From assembly GCF_000817785.2 (NCBI RefSeq), contig NZ_JTCM02000060.1, positions 1 through 39,226 on the forward strand: a stretch of 39,226 nucleotides of DNA, in the 5' to 3' direction. The stretch comes from Hassallia byssoidea VB512170. Lineage in GTDB: Bacteria; Cyanobacteriota; Cyanobacteriia; Cyanobacteriales; Nostocaceae. The notes under the pieces are model-generated. The model worked only from the letters and a program-made list of their open reading frames with translations. It made no database searches and was not told the origin of the DNA. Position numbers and translations under genes: made by a program. The number at the start of each line of letters is the position of its first letter. The first letter of the stretch is position 1. Shown piece by piece: positions 21,126 through 29,497 of the stretch.

Positions 21126-21160
21126 AAGGGTACAGCATTGCTGTACCCTTAATTATTTCT
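21126..21160 (+). terminator. intrinsic terminator after the helical-repeat gene
   Basis: AAGGGTACAGC (21126-21136) pairs with GCTGTACCCTT (21140-21150) around a three-base loop, followed by AATTATTTCT. It serves the plus-strand gene ending at 20896, downstream of the palindromic element. Confidence 0.7.
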
Positions 21161-21302
21161 GTGTATCGATGCCAATTGTTTGCAGATGAATTTTGAACAT
21201 CAAGATTGTGACTCTAAGGAATAATGTTGCACAATATTGAGGTTCCACTCAGCGTAGGCACTCTCCGGCTGATGTCGTATTTCGTGTTTGTCGCAATCTA
21301 CT

Positions 21303-22538
21303 ATGGCGAAAATTAACAACAATTTCCTTAAGCTCAAAGCAGGCTATTTGTTTCCAGAAATCGCTCGACGAGTCAATGCTTTCGCGGAGGCAAACAGTGA
21401 TGCAAATATTATTCGGTTAGGTATTGGTGATGTCACCGAACCTTTACCTGAAGCTTGTCGCACAGCTATGATTAAAGCTGTCGAAGAAATGGGCGATCGC
21501 TCTACGTTCAAAGGCTACGGTCCAGAACAAGGTTATGCTTGGTTGCGAGAGAAAATTGCTTTACATGACTTTCAATCTCGCGGATGTGAGGTTGATGCAT
21601 CGGAAATTTTCATTTCTGACGGTTCTAAGTGCGATACAGGCAATATTCTGGATATCTTTGGTAATGATAATGCGATCGCTGTCACCGATCCTGTTTATCC
21701 GGTGTATGTAGATACCAACGTGATGGCTGGACATACGGGAGCGGCTAATGATAAAGGTGAGTTTGAGGGTTTGGTATATTTGCCAATTACGGCAGAGAAT
21801 AACTTCACCGCCGAAATTCCTGATAGAAAAATCGATTTAATTTATCTGTGCTTTCCTAATAATCCCACCGGCGCAACTGCCAGCAAAGAACATCTCAAGG
21901 CTTGGGTAGATTATGCTAAGTCTCATAACTCGATTATTTTCTTTGATGCAGCTTACGAAGCGTTTATCACCGATTCCGAGATTCCGCACTCGATTTATGA
22001 AATTGAAGGTGCAAGAGATTGTGCGATCGAGTTTCGCTCTTTCTCCAAAAATGTCGGCTTTACCGGTACTCGTTGTGCCTTAACGGTTGTGCCGAAGACA
22101 CTCAAAGCCAAAGCTGCTGATGGTTCTGATGTGGAACTGTGGAAGCTGTGGAATCGCCGCCAATCTACCAAGTTTAATGGAGTGTCTTATATCGTCCAAC
22201 GCGGAGCGGAGGCAATTTACTCTGAGGAAGGTTTAGCACAAACTCAGGCGCTTGTCAAGTTTTATATGGAAAATGCGAAAATAATTCGCGAGCAACTAAC
22301 AGCAGCGGGATTGCAGGTATATGGCGGTGTAAATGCGCCTTACGTCTGGGTGAAAACGCCTAATAATTTGTCGAGTTGGGATTTCTTCGATAAATTGTTG
22401 CAAACTGTAAACGTTGTGGGAACACCCGGTTCTGGTTTTGGTGCTGCGGGTGAAGGTTACTTTCGGATTTCCGCATTTAATAGCCGGGAGAATGTGGAAG
22501 AGGCGATGAAACGGATTACCGAGAAGTTTAAAATGTAG
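21303..22538 (+). CDS. dapL: LL-diaminopimelate aminotransferase
   Basis: It converts tetrahydrodipicolinate to LL-diaminopimelate in lysine and peptidoglycan synthesis, the short route used by cyanobacteria and plants. From ATG 21303 it is 411 residues, the usual length, and begins [24 protein letters not shown] 15 bases upstream adds MSQST and is not needed. Landmarks of the fold-type I PLP enzyme are [35 protein letters not shown], the PLP lysine K249 in [14 protein letters not shown] and [16 protein letters not shown]. It is a stand-alone gene. Confidence 0.97.
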   Translation: MAKINNNFLKLKAGYLFPEIARRVNAFAEANSDANIIRLGIGDVTEPLPEACRTAMIKAVEEMGDRSTFKGYGPEQGYAWLREKIALHDFQSRGCEVDASEIFISDGSKCDTGNILDIFGNDNAIAVTDPVYPVYVDTNVMAGHTGAANDKGEFEGLVYLPITAENNFTAEIPDRKIDLIYLCFPNNPTGATASKEHLKAWVDYAKSHNSIIFFDAAYEAFITDSEIPHSIYEIEGARDCAIEFRSFSKNVGFTGTRCALTVVPKTLKAKAADGSDVELWKLWNRRQSTKFNGVSYIVQRGAEAIYSEEGLAQTQALVKFYMENAKIIREQLTAAGLQVYGGVNAPYVWVKTPNNLSSWDFFDKLLQTVNVVGTPGSGFGAAGEGYFRISAFNSRENVEEAMKRITEKFKM

Positions 22539-22648
22539 ATTGGGGTGGGCGATCGCGTAATTAGTTCTGTGCCTGTTCGTGTTATAAAATCGTCAAAGGC
22601 GAGTACGCGCTTGTTGCTAGGCACTGAAGACAGTTGAAAGTTCTTGTC

Positions 22649-22678
22649 AGCACTCTTGTGCGATCGCACAAGAGTGCT
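22649..22678. repeat. 30-base perfect palindrome centred on HIP1
   Basis: The arm AGCACTCTTGTGCGA is followed directly by its exact complement, with the centre at GCGATCGC. It lies 110 bases after the dapL stop. There is no T tract, so a terminator role is uncertain. Confidence 0.75.
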
Positions 22679-22847
22679 AGCTTATCCAAAAAGGCGAATA
22701 TGCCCTGAAAGCAGTCGAATAAACTAATTTGGGTTGCAACGTATCGAATAGTTTTAACATTGTCTGCATAAGTTGCTGGATAAACTTTGGTGCAACTGAA
22801 CAGATTGCTTTCATTATTGGCAGGGTTCTAAGGAGTAATTGCTGATT

Positions 22848-23414
22848 ATGCTATCAACTCAGGTATCTTCAAACCTTTCGCTAGAAGAGTTTCTGAAATT
22901 GTCAGAAACCAAACCTGCTAGTGAATATATCGACGGACGTATCTACCAAAAGCCAATGCCACAGGGAAAACATAGTACAATTCAAACTGAATTAGTCTCT
23001 GCCATCAATCAAGTTGGTAAAGAACAAAAATTAGCTTATGCTTTTAGTGAATTACGCTGCACATTTGCGGGACGCTCTTTAGTTCCAGATATTGCTGTGT
23101 TTGAATGGCAAAGAATTCCTCTTGATGCCAAAGGGAGAGTTGCTAATAAATTTGAAATTTATCCAGATTGGATAATTGAAATTCTTTCTCCCGAACAATC
23201 TCCAAACAGAGTTATCCGTAAAATTACATTTTCTATCCAAAATGGTACAAAGCTAGGTTGGTTTCTTGACCCTGAAGATGAATCTGTAATGGTTTTTCAA
23301 CCTAACCAACTACCAGAAATTAAAGAAGGACAAGATATTTTACCAGTTCTCAGTGTATTAGGAGACTGGCAATTATCTGTTGCAGATGTATTCGCTTGGT
23401 TAAGTTTTACATAA
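22848..23414 (+). CDS. Uma2-family endonuclease-like protein (second copy)
   Basis: The 188-residue Uma2/DUF820 protein starts at ATG 22848. AGGAG lies at 22831-22835. A TTG at 22839 would sit only three bases from AGGAG, so the ATG is preferred. Landmarks are LSLEEFLKLSE, SEYIDGRIYQKPMP, Asp81 (LVPDIAVF), Glu111 (WIIEILSPEQSP) and Lys125 (RKITFSIQ). The triad is intact. It follows a long gap after dapL and has no obvious partner. Confidence 0.9.
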   Translation: MLSTQVSSNLSLEEFLKLSETKPASEYIDGRIYQKPMPQGKHSTIQTELVSAINQVGKEQKLAYAFSELRCTFAGRSLVPDIAVFEWQRIPLDAKGRVANKFEIYPDWIIEILSPEQSPNRVIRKITFSIQNGTKLGWFLDPEDESVMVFQPNQLPEIKEGQDILPVLSVLGDWQLSVADVFAWLSFT

Positions 23415-23476
23415 AAAATTGGGCGTTGCGGAATTATCGCGCTATCAAACAAGATTAAAATTTCAACTTTAATTTT

Positions 23477-24106
23477 TTAATTTATCCGATTTCCATCTTG
23501 CCCGTAAGCTTGCCAAGCTAAATCTATCAGACCGTCGGCGATCGCAGCAGCAATCACAGCATTACCTTTGCGACTGTCAATTGTAATATTAGGTACGAGA
23601 GAATCTTGCAAACGTTCTTTAGCCGCATCCACATTTACAAATCCGGCTGGGGTGGCGATGATTAAAGCTGGTCGAATTTCTTCCGCTTCAATTAAATCAA
23701 CTAGTGCTGTCAAAGCCGTTTGCGCTTGACCTATAATAAAAATGCCTTCTGGGTAACGTTTAGCTAAAGTTTCAATTCCCCAGGCAACACGAGTTTTATC
23801 TTTTTGGGGACGTGTCAGCGCTTCCATGCTGCAATACACCGGATTGGCAAAAGTATTTTGAATGTGTTGGGCGATACCCACTTGTACCATTGGCACATCT
23901 ACAACAATCGTGGTACGCGCCGCAAGTGCTGCGGCTCCAGCTTGCAAAGCACGCTCAGAAAACCGAATTAAATAATTATACTCAAAGTCAGCCGTTGCAT
24001 AAATTACCCGCCGGACAATTTCATACTCTGCGGGTGAAAAGACATGTTCGCCAATTTCACTATCAATGATTGCCAAACTTTGAGCATCAGTTACGTGCCA
24101 TTCCAT
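23477..24106 (-). CDS. cobH: precorrin-8X methylmutase-like protein (CbiC/CobH)
   Basis: Family members move a methyl group on precorrin-8X to form hydrogenobyrinate in cobalamin synthesis. The protein is 209 residues from ATG 24106 (MEWHVTDAQSLAIIDSEIG). The frame extends 15 codons upstream without conservation. Landmarks are FSPAEYEIVRRVIYATADFEY, AALAARTTIVVDVPMVQVGI, FIIGQAQTALTALVDLI and RPALIIATPAGFVNVDAAKE (each cited in short form). At the place where the family has a catalytic histidine (VIHATAD) this protein has tyrosine. No other cobalamin gene is nearby. It may be a functional variant or a paralogue with another job. Confidence 0.85.
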   Translation of the reverse strand: MEWHVTDAQSLAIIDSEIGEHVFSPAEYEIVRRVIYATADFEYNYLIRFSERALQAGAAALAARTTIVVDVPMVQVGIAQHIQNTFANPVYCSMEALTRPQKDKTRVAWGIETLAKRYPEGIFIIGQAQTALTALVDLIEAEEIRPALIIATPAGFVNVDAAKERLQDSLVPNITIDSRKGNAVIAAAIADGLIDLAWQAYGQDGNRIN

Positions 24107-24150
24107 CGGTATCAGCTTCTCTAGAGCTTTCAGCTTACAGCTTATCAGCA

Positions 24151-24292
24151 ATAGAGAGTTAGGAGTTAGGAGTTAGGAGTGAGGAGTGAGGAGTTAGGGG
24201 TTAGGAGTTAGGAATGAGGAATGAGGAATTAGGAGTCAGGAGTTAATTAAAAACTCTTAACTCATAACTCATAACTCATAACTCCTAACTTT
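24151..24292. repeat. opposed heptamer arrays, cobH - TPM gene gap
   Basis: The left arm (about 24153-24243) carries GTTAGGA / GTGAGGA heptamers. The right arm (about 24255-24290) carries ACTCATA and ACTCCTA heptamers. The spacer is short and AT-rich (TTAATTAAAAACT). The arms are complementary in part. It is directly upstream of cobH and at the end of the TPM gene. Confidence 0.85.
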
Positions 24293-24293
24293 C

Positions 24294-25103
24294 TTAGGAC
24301 TCAGCACTAGGAGAAGACCGACTGATAACTACCGACAGATAGGCAACCAACGCACCAATGAGAAAACCGGAGATATTACGAACTATAGGTAGCCATTCCT
24401 GCGTCCGCGTTACTACGGGTCCTATACCGAAGGCAATAAACAAAATTCCCCACAAAGGCGAGAAAATTAAAGCCCATTGCCAAGCAAATGCTTGTTTATC
24501 GCTGCGGGGTTGACCTGCAAAGCCACAAATTACCCCACCAAGTACAGAGCTAATCAGGGTAAGAATCCATTGCTCTCGTGGTAGTCCGGGAACGGCAATG
24601 CAACCACCTTTAAGCAAACAGCCTTTAACTGATTGTAAGGCTTGGAGAATCGCTTGGTCTTCGCCTTCTTCTCGGACAAAGTACAAGTTACCGAAACGAG
24701 TTTGTAATTCTATCCAAAAAGTGCGCGGTAGAAGTTCATAAACTGCGTCGCCGACACTAAAGCTGAGGATGTTACCCCCACGGGAATCGGCAACTAGCAA
24801 AATGCTTTTGTCATCCAAACCCCAAAATTTAATTACAGCGCGACCTGGGGTGCGATCGTATTGAGTCAAAACTCTCAGTTTCCAGCCGGTTTCGGCTTGA
24901 AATTGATTTAAGTCTTGGACAAGCTGTTGTTCTTGAATGTCGGTAAGAGTTTTAGCTAAGTCTACAACTGGGGTTGGTTTGTCGGGTAGTAACTCAGGAT
25001 TGTCATAAGCCAGTGCGCTTTGGGAATGCATTACCCAAATTGACCCAACCAAGAAAAATACAGTAATCGATACCAGAATTCGTCGCCAAAAACAATTCTG
25101 CAT
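24294..25103 (-). CDS. TPM-domain membrane protein
   Basis: The 269-residue protein has an N-terminal signal or anchor helix (residues about 8-30, ending SQSALA). A TPM domain follows at about 45-165 with PVVDLAKTLTDIQEQQLVQ and ILSFSVGDAVYELLP. Three membrane helices lie at about 178-200, 212-236 and 245-265. TPM proteins of cyanobacteria are related to Psb32/TLP18.3, linked to photosystem II repair in plants. That assignment is by family, not proven for this protein. ATG at 25103. The 3' end abuts a heptamer array. Confidence 0.85.
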   Translation of the reverse strand: MQNCFWRRILVSITVFFLVGSIWVMHSQSALAYDNPELLPDKPTPVVDLAKTLTDIQEQQLVQDLNQFQAETGWKLRVLTQYDRTPGRAVIKFWGLDDKSILLVADSRGGNILSFSVGDAVYELLPRTFWIELQTRFGNLYFVREEGEDQAILQALQSVKGCLLKGGCIAVPGLPREQWILTLISSVLGGVICGFAGQPRSDKQAFAWQWALIFSPLWGILFIAFGIGPVVTRTQEWLPIVRNISGFLIGALVAYLSVVISRSSPSAES

Positions 25104-25247
25104 GGACGTTTTTATACAAATTTCAACAGTAGACGTGAAGAAGTGGTTTTAAAAGAATACGGTAAAAGTGATACTTCTTTACACTTGTTTACTTTACTCT
25201 AATCTAATGGTGTAGATCAAAGCATTGTTTGACATCCTCATTTTTGG

Positions 25248-25432
25248 GGCAATGGGCAATGGGCAATGGGCAATGGGCATGGGCATTGGGTAATGGGTAA
25301 TGGGAATAAAGCCAAATTTCTTTCCATGCCCGATGACGGCAGGTGCTGTAGCCTGTGGAACCCGTCCACCGCACAGCCAAACCTATGCCCGATGCCCGAT
25401 GCCCGATGCCCGATGCCCGATGCCCCAGTCCC
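25248..25432. repeat. opposed heptamer arrays
   Basis: The left arm (about 25248-25302) carries GGGCAAT and GGGTAAT heptamers. The right arm (25326-25430) carries CCCGATG heptamers in five near-exact copies, broken by GACGGCAGGTGCT at 25335-25347. The spacer has GGAATAAA at 25303-25310 and TTTCC at 25321-25325, the same core as in the array at 4597-4793. Confidence 0.9.
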
Positions 25433-25983
25433 TAGTCCTCAGACCATTCCTCAGTGGCAGTGGATTGAGGCAACGAATCTTCATCATCGAAATCCCAGTT
25501 AGCAGCGTCGTTGTAACCGTTGTCATTGCGGCTGCGTTGCCTCTTGGCTTCTCGTTCTCGCAACGCGATCGCTGATGAGGCATTGGGTGACAAACGGTCA
25601 ACTTGTCGCCTGGGAGATTTTTGGCGTGTAAAGGTTTTCCAGGCTGCTTTCACGCCAACAAATATGCTGCGCGTGCCTATTTGAACGTTTTGCGCTTGCT
25701 TTTTAGCACTATCGAGGCTTTGATCGACTTGTTGAACAACTTGACTAGCACTTTTAACACCTTCACTGACATCATCAGTCAAGTCAGTGATTTCCATGCC
25801 AGTGGTGCGGATAGCATTTAGAGTCGGTGGTAACTCTCGTGAGAGGGTATCAAATAATTTTTCAGCACTGCGGGCGGCTCTCGCTAGCTCCTGCAAAGCT
25901 GGTATAGCCGCTATTAAAACAGCAGTTAAACTAACGGCGACCAAAAGAATCGATAGTCCCAGCCAAAACAGGGGGTCAATCAC
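25432..25983 (-). CDS. DUF948-like envelope protein
   Basis: The 183-residue protein begins at GTG 25983. An N-terminal hydrophobic segment (FWLGLSILLVAVSLTAVLIAA) is followed by a helical domain with EITDLTDDVSEGVKSAS and VVQQVDQSLDSAKKQ, as in DUF948 proteins. The C-terminus is charged and low in complexity. It lies 11 bases downstream of the YtxH gene, likely one transcript. DUF948/YtxH pairs occur in envelope stress contexts in Gram-positives and cyanobacteria. The exact role is unknown. The 3' end falls in the heptamer array. Confidence 0.8.
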   Translation of the reverse strand: MIDPLFWLGLSILLVAVSLTAVLIAAIPALQELARAARSAEKLFDTLSRELPPTLNAIRTTGMEITDLTDDVSEGVKSASQVVQQVDQSLDSAKKQAQNVQIGTRSIFVGVKAAWKTFTRQKSPRRQVDRLSPNASSAIALREREAKRQRSRNDNGYNDAANWDFDDEDSLPQSTATEEWSED

Positions 25984-25994
25984 AGTTATGCTAT

Positions 25995-26375
25995 TTATGG
26001 GCGATCTAGATTTGATGTTCGGGAATCGGAATTTTGTACTTGCACTCTTGCAGCGCTTTGGTTTTCTTGTGTGGTTTGCCGCTTCAAGACTTGGCTTTCT
26101 CGCACAGTTGCATCTATCCCGGAGGCGATCGCATCTCGCAATCGATCCAATGTCTCATCCCAGTTTCTCAGTGCGCTGGTAGACAGACGATCTGCCTGAA
26201 TCTGGACGCTTGTTGATAAATCTTCTGCCAATTCTGGCAAAGCATCGGCAGATTTCTTTAATATTTTCCGCGTTTCGCGCCCTGTGCGTGGAGCTGCCAG
26301 TAAACCGGTTAAAGCACCGATGGTAGCTCCCAACATCAAACCGCCAATAAATACTCCAGAACGGTTGTTAGACAT
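25995..26375 (-). CDS. YtxH-domain protein
   Basis: The 126-residue protein begins with the hydrophobic glycine-rich segment SGVFIGGLMLGATIGALTGLLAAP, the typical YtxH start (shown in parts: GGLMLGATIGALTG, LLAAPRTGRETRK). A basic turn and an amphipathic helical tail follow. ATG at 26375 with AAGGAG twelve bases upstream. The stop is 11 bases before the DUF948 gene. The family is associated with stress but its molecular action is not known. Confidence 0.88.
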   Translation of the reverse strand: MSNNRSGVFIGGLMLGATIGALTGLLAAPRTGRETRKILKKSADALPELAEDLSTSVQIQADRLSTSALRNWDETLDRLRDAIASGIDATVRESQVLKRQTTQENQSAARVQVQNSDSRTSNLDRP

Positions 26376-26460
26376 CTTCTTATTTTTCTCCTTACACCCA
26401 TTTTAGGTGGGTTTTCACACCTTGCAAGTCAAAATAATTTTACTCCTTCGGAGTTCGCCA

Positions 26461-26560
26461 GTCGCTCATGGGGGAGACCACGGCAGGTGCTACAACGGGG
26501 GGAACCCCCGCAACGCACTGCCTCCCCAAGACCGCGCTGGCTCACTTATCTTTTTTAAGT
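26461..26560. repeat. GC-rich dispersed repeat
   Basis: The block GTCGCTCATGGGGGAGACC ... ACGGCAGGTGCT ... CCCCAAGACCGCGCTG recurs near 30570-30650 with the words partly rearranged. It belongs to a repeat family scattered between genes of this window. Confidence 0.6.
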
Positions 26561-26588
26561 GACAATATCCTAGCTGGAATTGTTGCCT

Positions 26589-26942
26589 TTATTTCTCAGT
26601 TGATTTTACTACTATCTTTTTCTTAAATTTTGTTCCTAACCCAAGTTTGACAAAATAGCGCCCGTGAATTTGCTGTCCGACAAGCAGCAGGCTGAAGATT
26701 TGCCGCACTTGTTGAATTTGTACTTGTATCGACTGGTTTCCCTGCCGCAAGTTGTGGATATTCTGCTGTCGTATAGAAATATTGGACGGTGCTTTGTCAA
26801 GTACCGCATGAGTGCAGCGTTCAGCAGCAGTTAACCGATTGGCTATATTCGCCAACCGCTTTTTAAGTTGCCACACTCGCCGAGCGATATAAAGTAGTAT
26901 TAAGGAAATGAGAAGATTAATAATAACAATGACTGTTACCAT
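26589..26942 (-). CDS. small conserved membrane-anchored protein
   Basis: The 117-residue protein starts MVTVIVIINLLISLILLYIA, a clear membrane helix (residues 1-20). A charged region, RRVWQLKKRLANIANRLTAAE, and a polar middle follow. The tail is very basic (KFKKKIVVKSTEK). ATG at 26942. I know similar cyanobacterial proteins but no function. The order after the YtxH/DUF948 pair suggests the same envelope context. No terminator is visible at its end. Confidence 0.7.
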   Translation of the reverse strand: MVTVIVIINLLISLILLYIARRVWQLKKRLANIANRLTAAERCTHAVLDKAPSNISIRQQNIHNLRQGNQSIQVQIQQVRQIFSLLLVGQQIHGRYFVKLGLGTKFKKKIVVKSTEK

Positions 26943-27056
26943 TTTTTACCTGGGGTAGATGCTTTCAGGGAGCTTGTTTTCAACAAACCCCTATTAATGA
27001 TAGCGACAGCGCCAAAAATATAGATCCAAATCTTCAGTAATCATAAAGTAATAAAT

Positions 27057-27091
27057 CATCAGCCCGATTTCTTGAAGAAATCGGGCTGATG
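27057..27091. terminator. 17-bp-arm hairpin
   Basis: CATCAGCCCGATTTCTT and AAGAAATCGGGCTGATG are exact inverted arms separated by one base. The word CCCGATTTCTT...AAGAAATCGGG is a common cyanobacterial intergenic hairpin. Either strand could use it, but no T run is present. Confidence 0.5.
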
Positions 27092-27126
27092 GCAATACAA
27101 GCATTCTCACAAGTCAAGTAGGATTG

Positions 27127-27314
27127 CTATAGCTCAATACGCTTGGTATTAAGACTTGATCCTCCCTAACCCTCCTTAAAAAGGAGGGAATTAAGCCCCC
27201 CTTTTTAAGGGGAGCCAGCGCCGTGCGGAGGTCACGAACGTTGAGGCGACTGGCGTGGGTTGGGGGGATTTACCAGAATCGAACAACACTAACACCAAGC
27301 GTATTGTGCTATAG
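27127..27314. mobile_element. MITE-like element with 23-bp inverted ends
   Basis: The ends CTATAGCTCAATACGCTTGG (27127 on) and its near-complement ending at 27314 form inverted repeats of about 23 bp with two mismatches. A second nested stem (ATCCTCCCTAACCC / GGGTTGGGGGGAT) lies inside. The loop carries the GC-rich GGAGCCAGCGCCGTGCGG repeat. The flanks do not show a clear target duplication. No ORF is inside. It would be mobilised in trans if at all. Confidence 0.65.
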
Positions 27315-27540
27315 CTTGCGATTAGCCGATTGTATTTGTAGCTGGTATGTACTAAGTAGGTGGGTTGAATTAAATATAAAACCACCTGCGGGTGTGTTAC
27401 CGCCATTCATTACGGCAGCTTGAACCATTAATGGTGCGTTAAACTTCGTTATAACGCACCTACTTGTTTTTTTCCCATGCTTTATGCTTTTTGCCCAACC
27501 TTAAGGAGTGATGTTTAATTGTACCGATTACTTACAAATA

Positions 27541-28260
27541 TCAATTTGTTCTTGCCCAGCGAGTTCCTCTCCAAATACTAATAAACAAACCACTAGCAAC
27601 TAAAGCTCCCAAATTCCATTTGACAGAAGACTTAATTAAACTTAAACCTCGAGAAGATTGAGTTGCTTCAGCTTGAGTTTTAATTTGTTTCTTCGCTTGA
27701 GAAACTTGTGACAAGACTTGAGTTTTTAATTCGTCAGGATTTTTACCTTCTAATGAACGACCTTGGCTTTTGATAAAATTATCAATTTGTTGCGGTGTAG
27801 CTTGGTTTAATTGCTTTTCAACCTGTTCGGCTTGAGATAGTTGTTGCTTAGATAAAGTGCTAATTTGAGCAGCACTTTGATTATTGAGCCGGAGAGTGTT
27901 ACCAATTCCTAAAGGAATTAGTAAGAAAAACAATAAGGCAAATAACAAAGTTAACCAAGATAATAACTTTAATATAGGGAATTCCCATTTCGTTCGCGAA
28001 TTCATTTCTCCAAAAAATACCAACACCAAACCGATTAATGGAACTGGTACTCGTTCAACCAGCGCTCCAAAAGTTTTAAATTCCCAAGCGGGGTTCATAA
28101 AGTTGGGTGGAACAAACATCTCAACGATGTCAAAAAGTGCTAATAATAGCAGACCATAGCCAAGCGATCGCAAAATACTCATCGACCCTTGCTGACTAAA
28201 AGCAAACGCTTGTAACTCTTGTACTATGGAAGTAAATCTATCACTATTTGATTTAGTCAT
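27541..28260 (-). CDS. HpsJ-like membrane protein, cyanoexosortase-associated
   Basis: The 239-residue integral membrane protein has predicted helices at about 29-50, 72-86, 99-120 and 215-231. A polar, Gln-rich coiled part (about 125-200, SAAQISTLSKQQLSQAEQ) lies between them. It resembles HpsJ-type proteins of the hormogonium polysaccharide system. Such proteins are found next to cyanoexosortases, which is the context here: it is the last gene of the minus-strand cluster PEP-CTERM protein, exosortase, associated protein. A role in surface polysaccharide or protein export is inferred from context. ATG 28260. Confidence 0.7.
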   Translation of the reverse strand: MTKSNSDRFTSIVQELQAFAFSQQGSMSILRSLGYGLLLLALFDIVEMFVPPNFMNPAWEFKTFGALVERVPVPLIGLVLVFFGEMNSRTKWEFPILKLLSWLTLLFALLFFLLIPLGIGNTLRLNNQSAAQISTLSKQQLSQAEQVEKQLNQATPQQIDNFIKSQGRSLEGKNPDELKTQVLSQVSQAKKQIKTQAEATQSSRGLSLIKSSVKWNLGALVASGLFISIWRGTRWARTN

Positions 28261-28261
28261 T

Positions 28262-28530
28262 TTGTTGGTTGTTAATTGTTGGTTGTTGGTTGTTGGTTGT
28301 TAAGTGTTGGTTGTTGGTTGTTGGTTGTTAGTTGTTAGTTGTTGGTTGTTAGTTGTTAGTTGTTAGTTGTTGGTTGTTGGTTGTTAGTTGTTAGTTGTTG
28401 ATTGTTAGTTGTTAGTTGTTGACTACTATCCACCATCCACCATCCACTATCTACTATCTACTATCTACTAACAACTATCCACCATCCACTATCCACTATC
28501 CCCTAACAACTATCCACTAACCACCATCCA
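28262..28530. repeat. opposed heptamer arrays, HpsJ-like gene gap
   Basis: The left arm (28262-28420) is a run of TTGTTGG and TTGTTAG heptamers, more than fifteen copies. The right arm (28422-28530) is made of CTATCCA, CCATCCA and CTATCTA heptamers. The arms complement only partly (CTAACAACTATCCACC words). It fills the gap between the HpsJ-like gene and the exosortase-associated gene. Confidence 0.85.
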
Positions 28531-28539
28531 CTATCCACT

Positions 28540-29193
28540 TTAAAGTTTTGGAAAGTGGGGTTGCCACCATTGATGCCAAAAAAACCAGGCGTTTTCCAGT
28601 TTTTTGTAAGCAGCTTCCGGGGTAGAATTCTGTACAGTAATCGACAAATGCGCCCATAAACAACGTTTATCTTCGATTGGCTTTTTGCCCAGTAACCAAG
28701 GCAGTAAACGTTCTGTAGGGCGATCGTATAAAGAGCGATTTTGGATAAACTGTTGATAGGTGAAAGTACTGCTGCCCTGTGGGTTAATACAGGCACTTAA
28801 ATATGCTCGTCCTTTGTCAACGCCAAGCCCGTAGTAACCTACTTTATCTTGCTGACGCACCACAGGAGAGGATGAAATCGAAGTGTATTCTTTGATAAGT
28901 TTGTTAACATCAAAAATTGTCACATAGCGCATTTCGATATTTAGGGACTGGTCTTTTTGAATGTATTGATAATGCTTTTGGGCAATGAGATTAGAATCCT
29001 TTTTAGTTAATGTAGGCTGAGAATATTTTGTATTTAACTGCCATTCTGATAATGGTACTGCATCTAGAAAAACCAAGGGGGTAAGCGTGCTTTTTTCGGC
29101 TTTGGGAAATAGAATGACTTTGCCCAAAACTAAAAAGACACCGCTAAAGGTGAGAGCCAAAAGTGGAAGGCGAAATTGTTTCCAAATAATCAT
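28540..29193 (-). CDS. cyanoexosortase A system-associated protein
   Basis: The 217-residue protein has an N-terminal membrane helix (residues about 8-28, PLLALTFSGVFLVLGKVIL) and then a soluble extracytoplasmic domain. It includes LDAVPLSEWQLN, GVDKGRAYLSACINPQG and HQWWQPHFPKL at the end. This pattern fits the family that travels with cyanoexosortase A. It is comparable to EpsI-like partners of exosortases, whose role is not biochemically settled. ATG at 29193 lies three bases inside a GTG. AAGG precedes it. Co-oriented with the exosortase gene upstream. Confidence 0.75.
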   Translation of the reverse strand: MIIWKQFRLPLLALTFSGVFLVLGKVILFPKAEKSTLTPLVFLDAVPLSEWQLNTKYSQPTLTKKDSNLIAQKHYQYIQKDQSLNIEMRYVTIFDVNKLIKEYTSISSSPVVRQQDKVGYYGLGVDKGRAYLSACINPQGSSTFTYQQFIQNRSLYDRPTERLLPWLLGKKPIEDKRCLWAHLSITVQNSTPEAAYKKLENAWFFWHQWWQPHFPKL

Positions 29194-29321
29194 CACCTTA
29201 TAGAAGACTTAGAGGATGCGAGTGAAAGTATTGTTATTAACACCAAAGCCTAAGAAACCTAACCCCCCTGCCCCCCTTCCCTAGGAGGAAATGGGGGTTT
29301 TAAAGCCTCTCTCCCTGTGGG

Positions 29322-29402
29322 GGAGCCAGTGCGTTGCGGAGCCAGTGCCGTGCGGAGGTTCCCTCCGTTGAGGCATCTGGCGTTGGGGTTCCCAAGGCAC
29401 GT
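29322..29402. repeat. GC-rich GGAGCCAG dispersed repeat
   Basis: The words GGAGCCAGTGCGTTGCGGAG, GCCGTGCGGAGGT, CGTTGAGGC and CTGGCGT occur in the same order as in 27211-27260. This is a second copy of the same dispersed unit. Confidence 0.6.
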
Positions 29403-29427
29403 TTTCGGGGGAAGCTTCCCCCGAAAA
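29402..29427. repeat. 26-base perfect palindrome
   Basis: The arm TTTTCGGGGGAAG is followed directly by CTTCCCCCGAAAA. It lies 70 bases beyond the end of the exosortase gene. On the minus strand the downstream end has only four Ts, so terminator activity is possible but not clear. Confidence 0.6.
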
Positions 29428-29497
29428 GCTGCCGAGAAAGTTGTAGCACCTGGCGTGAGAGGTTTGGAGAGGGGTTCTTCGGTAAACTTTGCGACTT

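Noticed and set aside
28262-28530. Heptamer array mistaken for a CRISPR array
   Set aside because: The units are 7 bases without unique spacers, so this is a tandem repeat and not a CRISPR.
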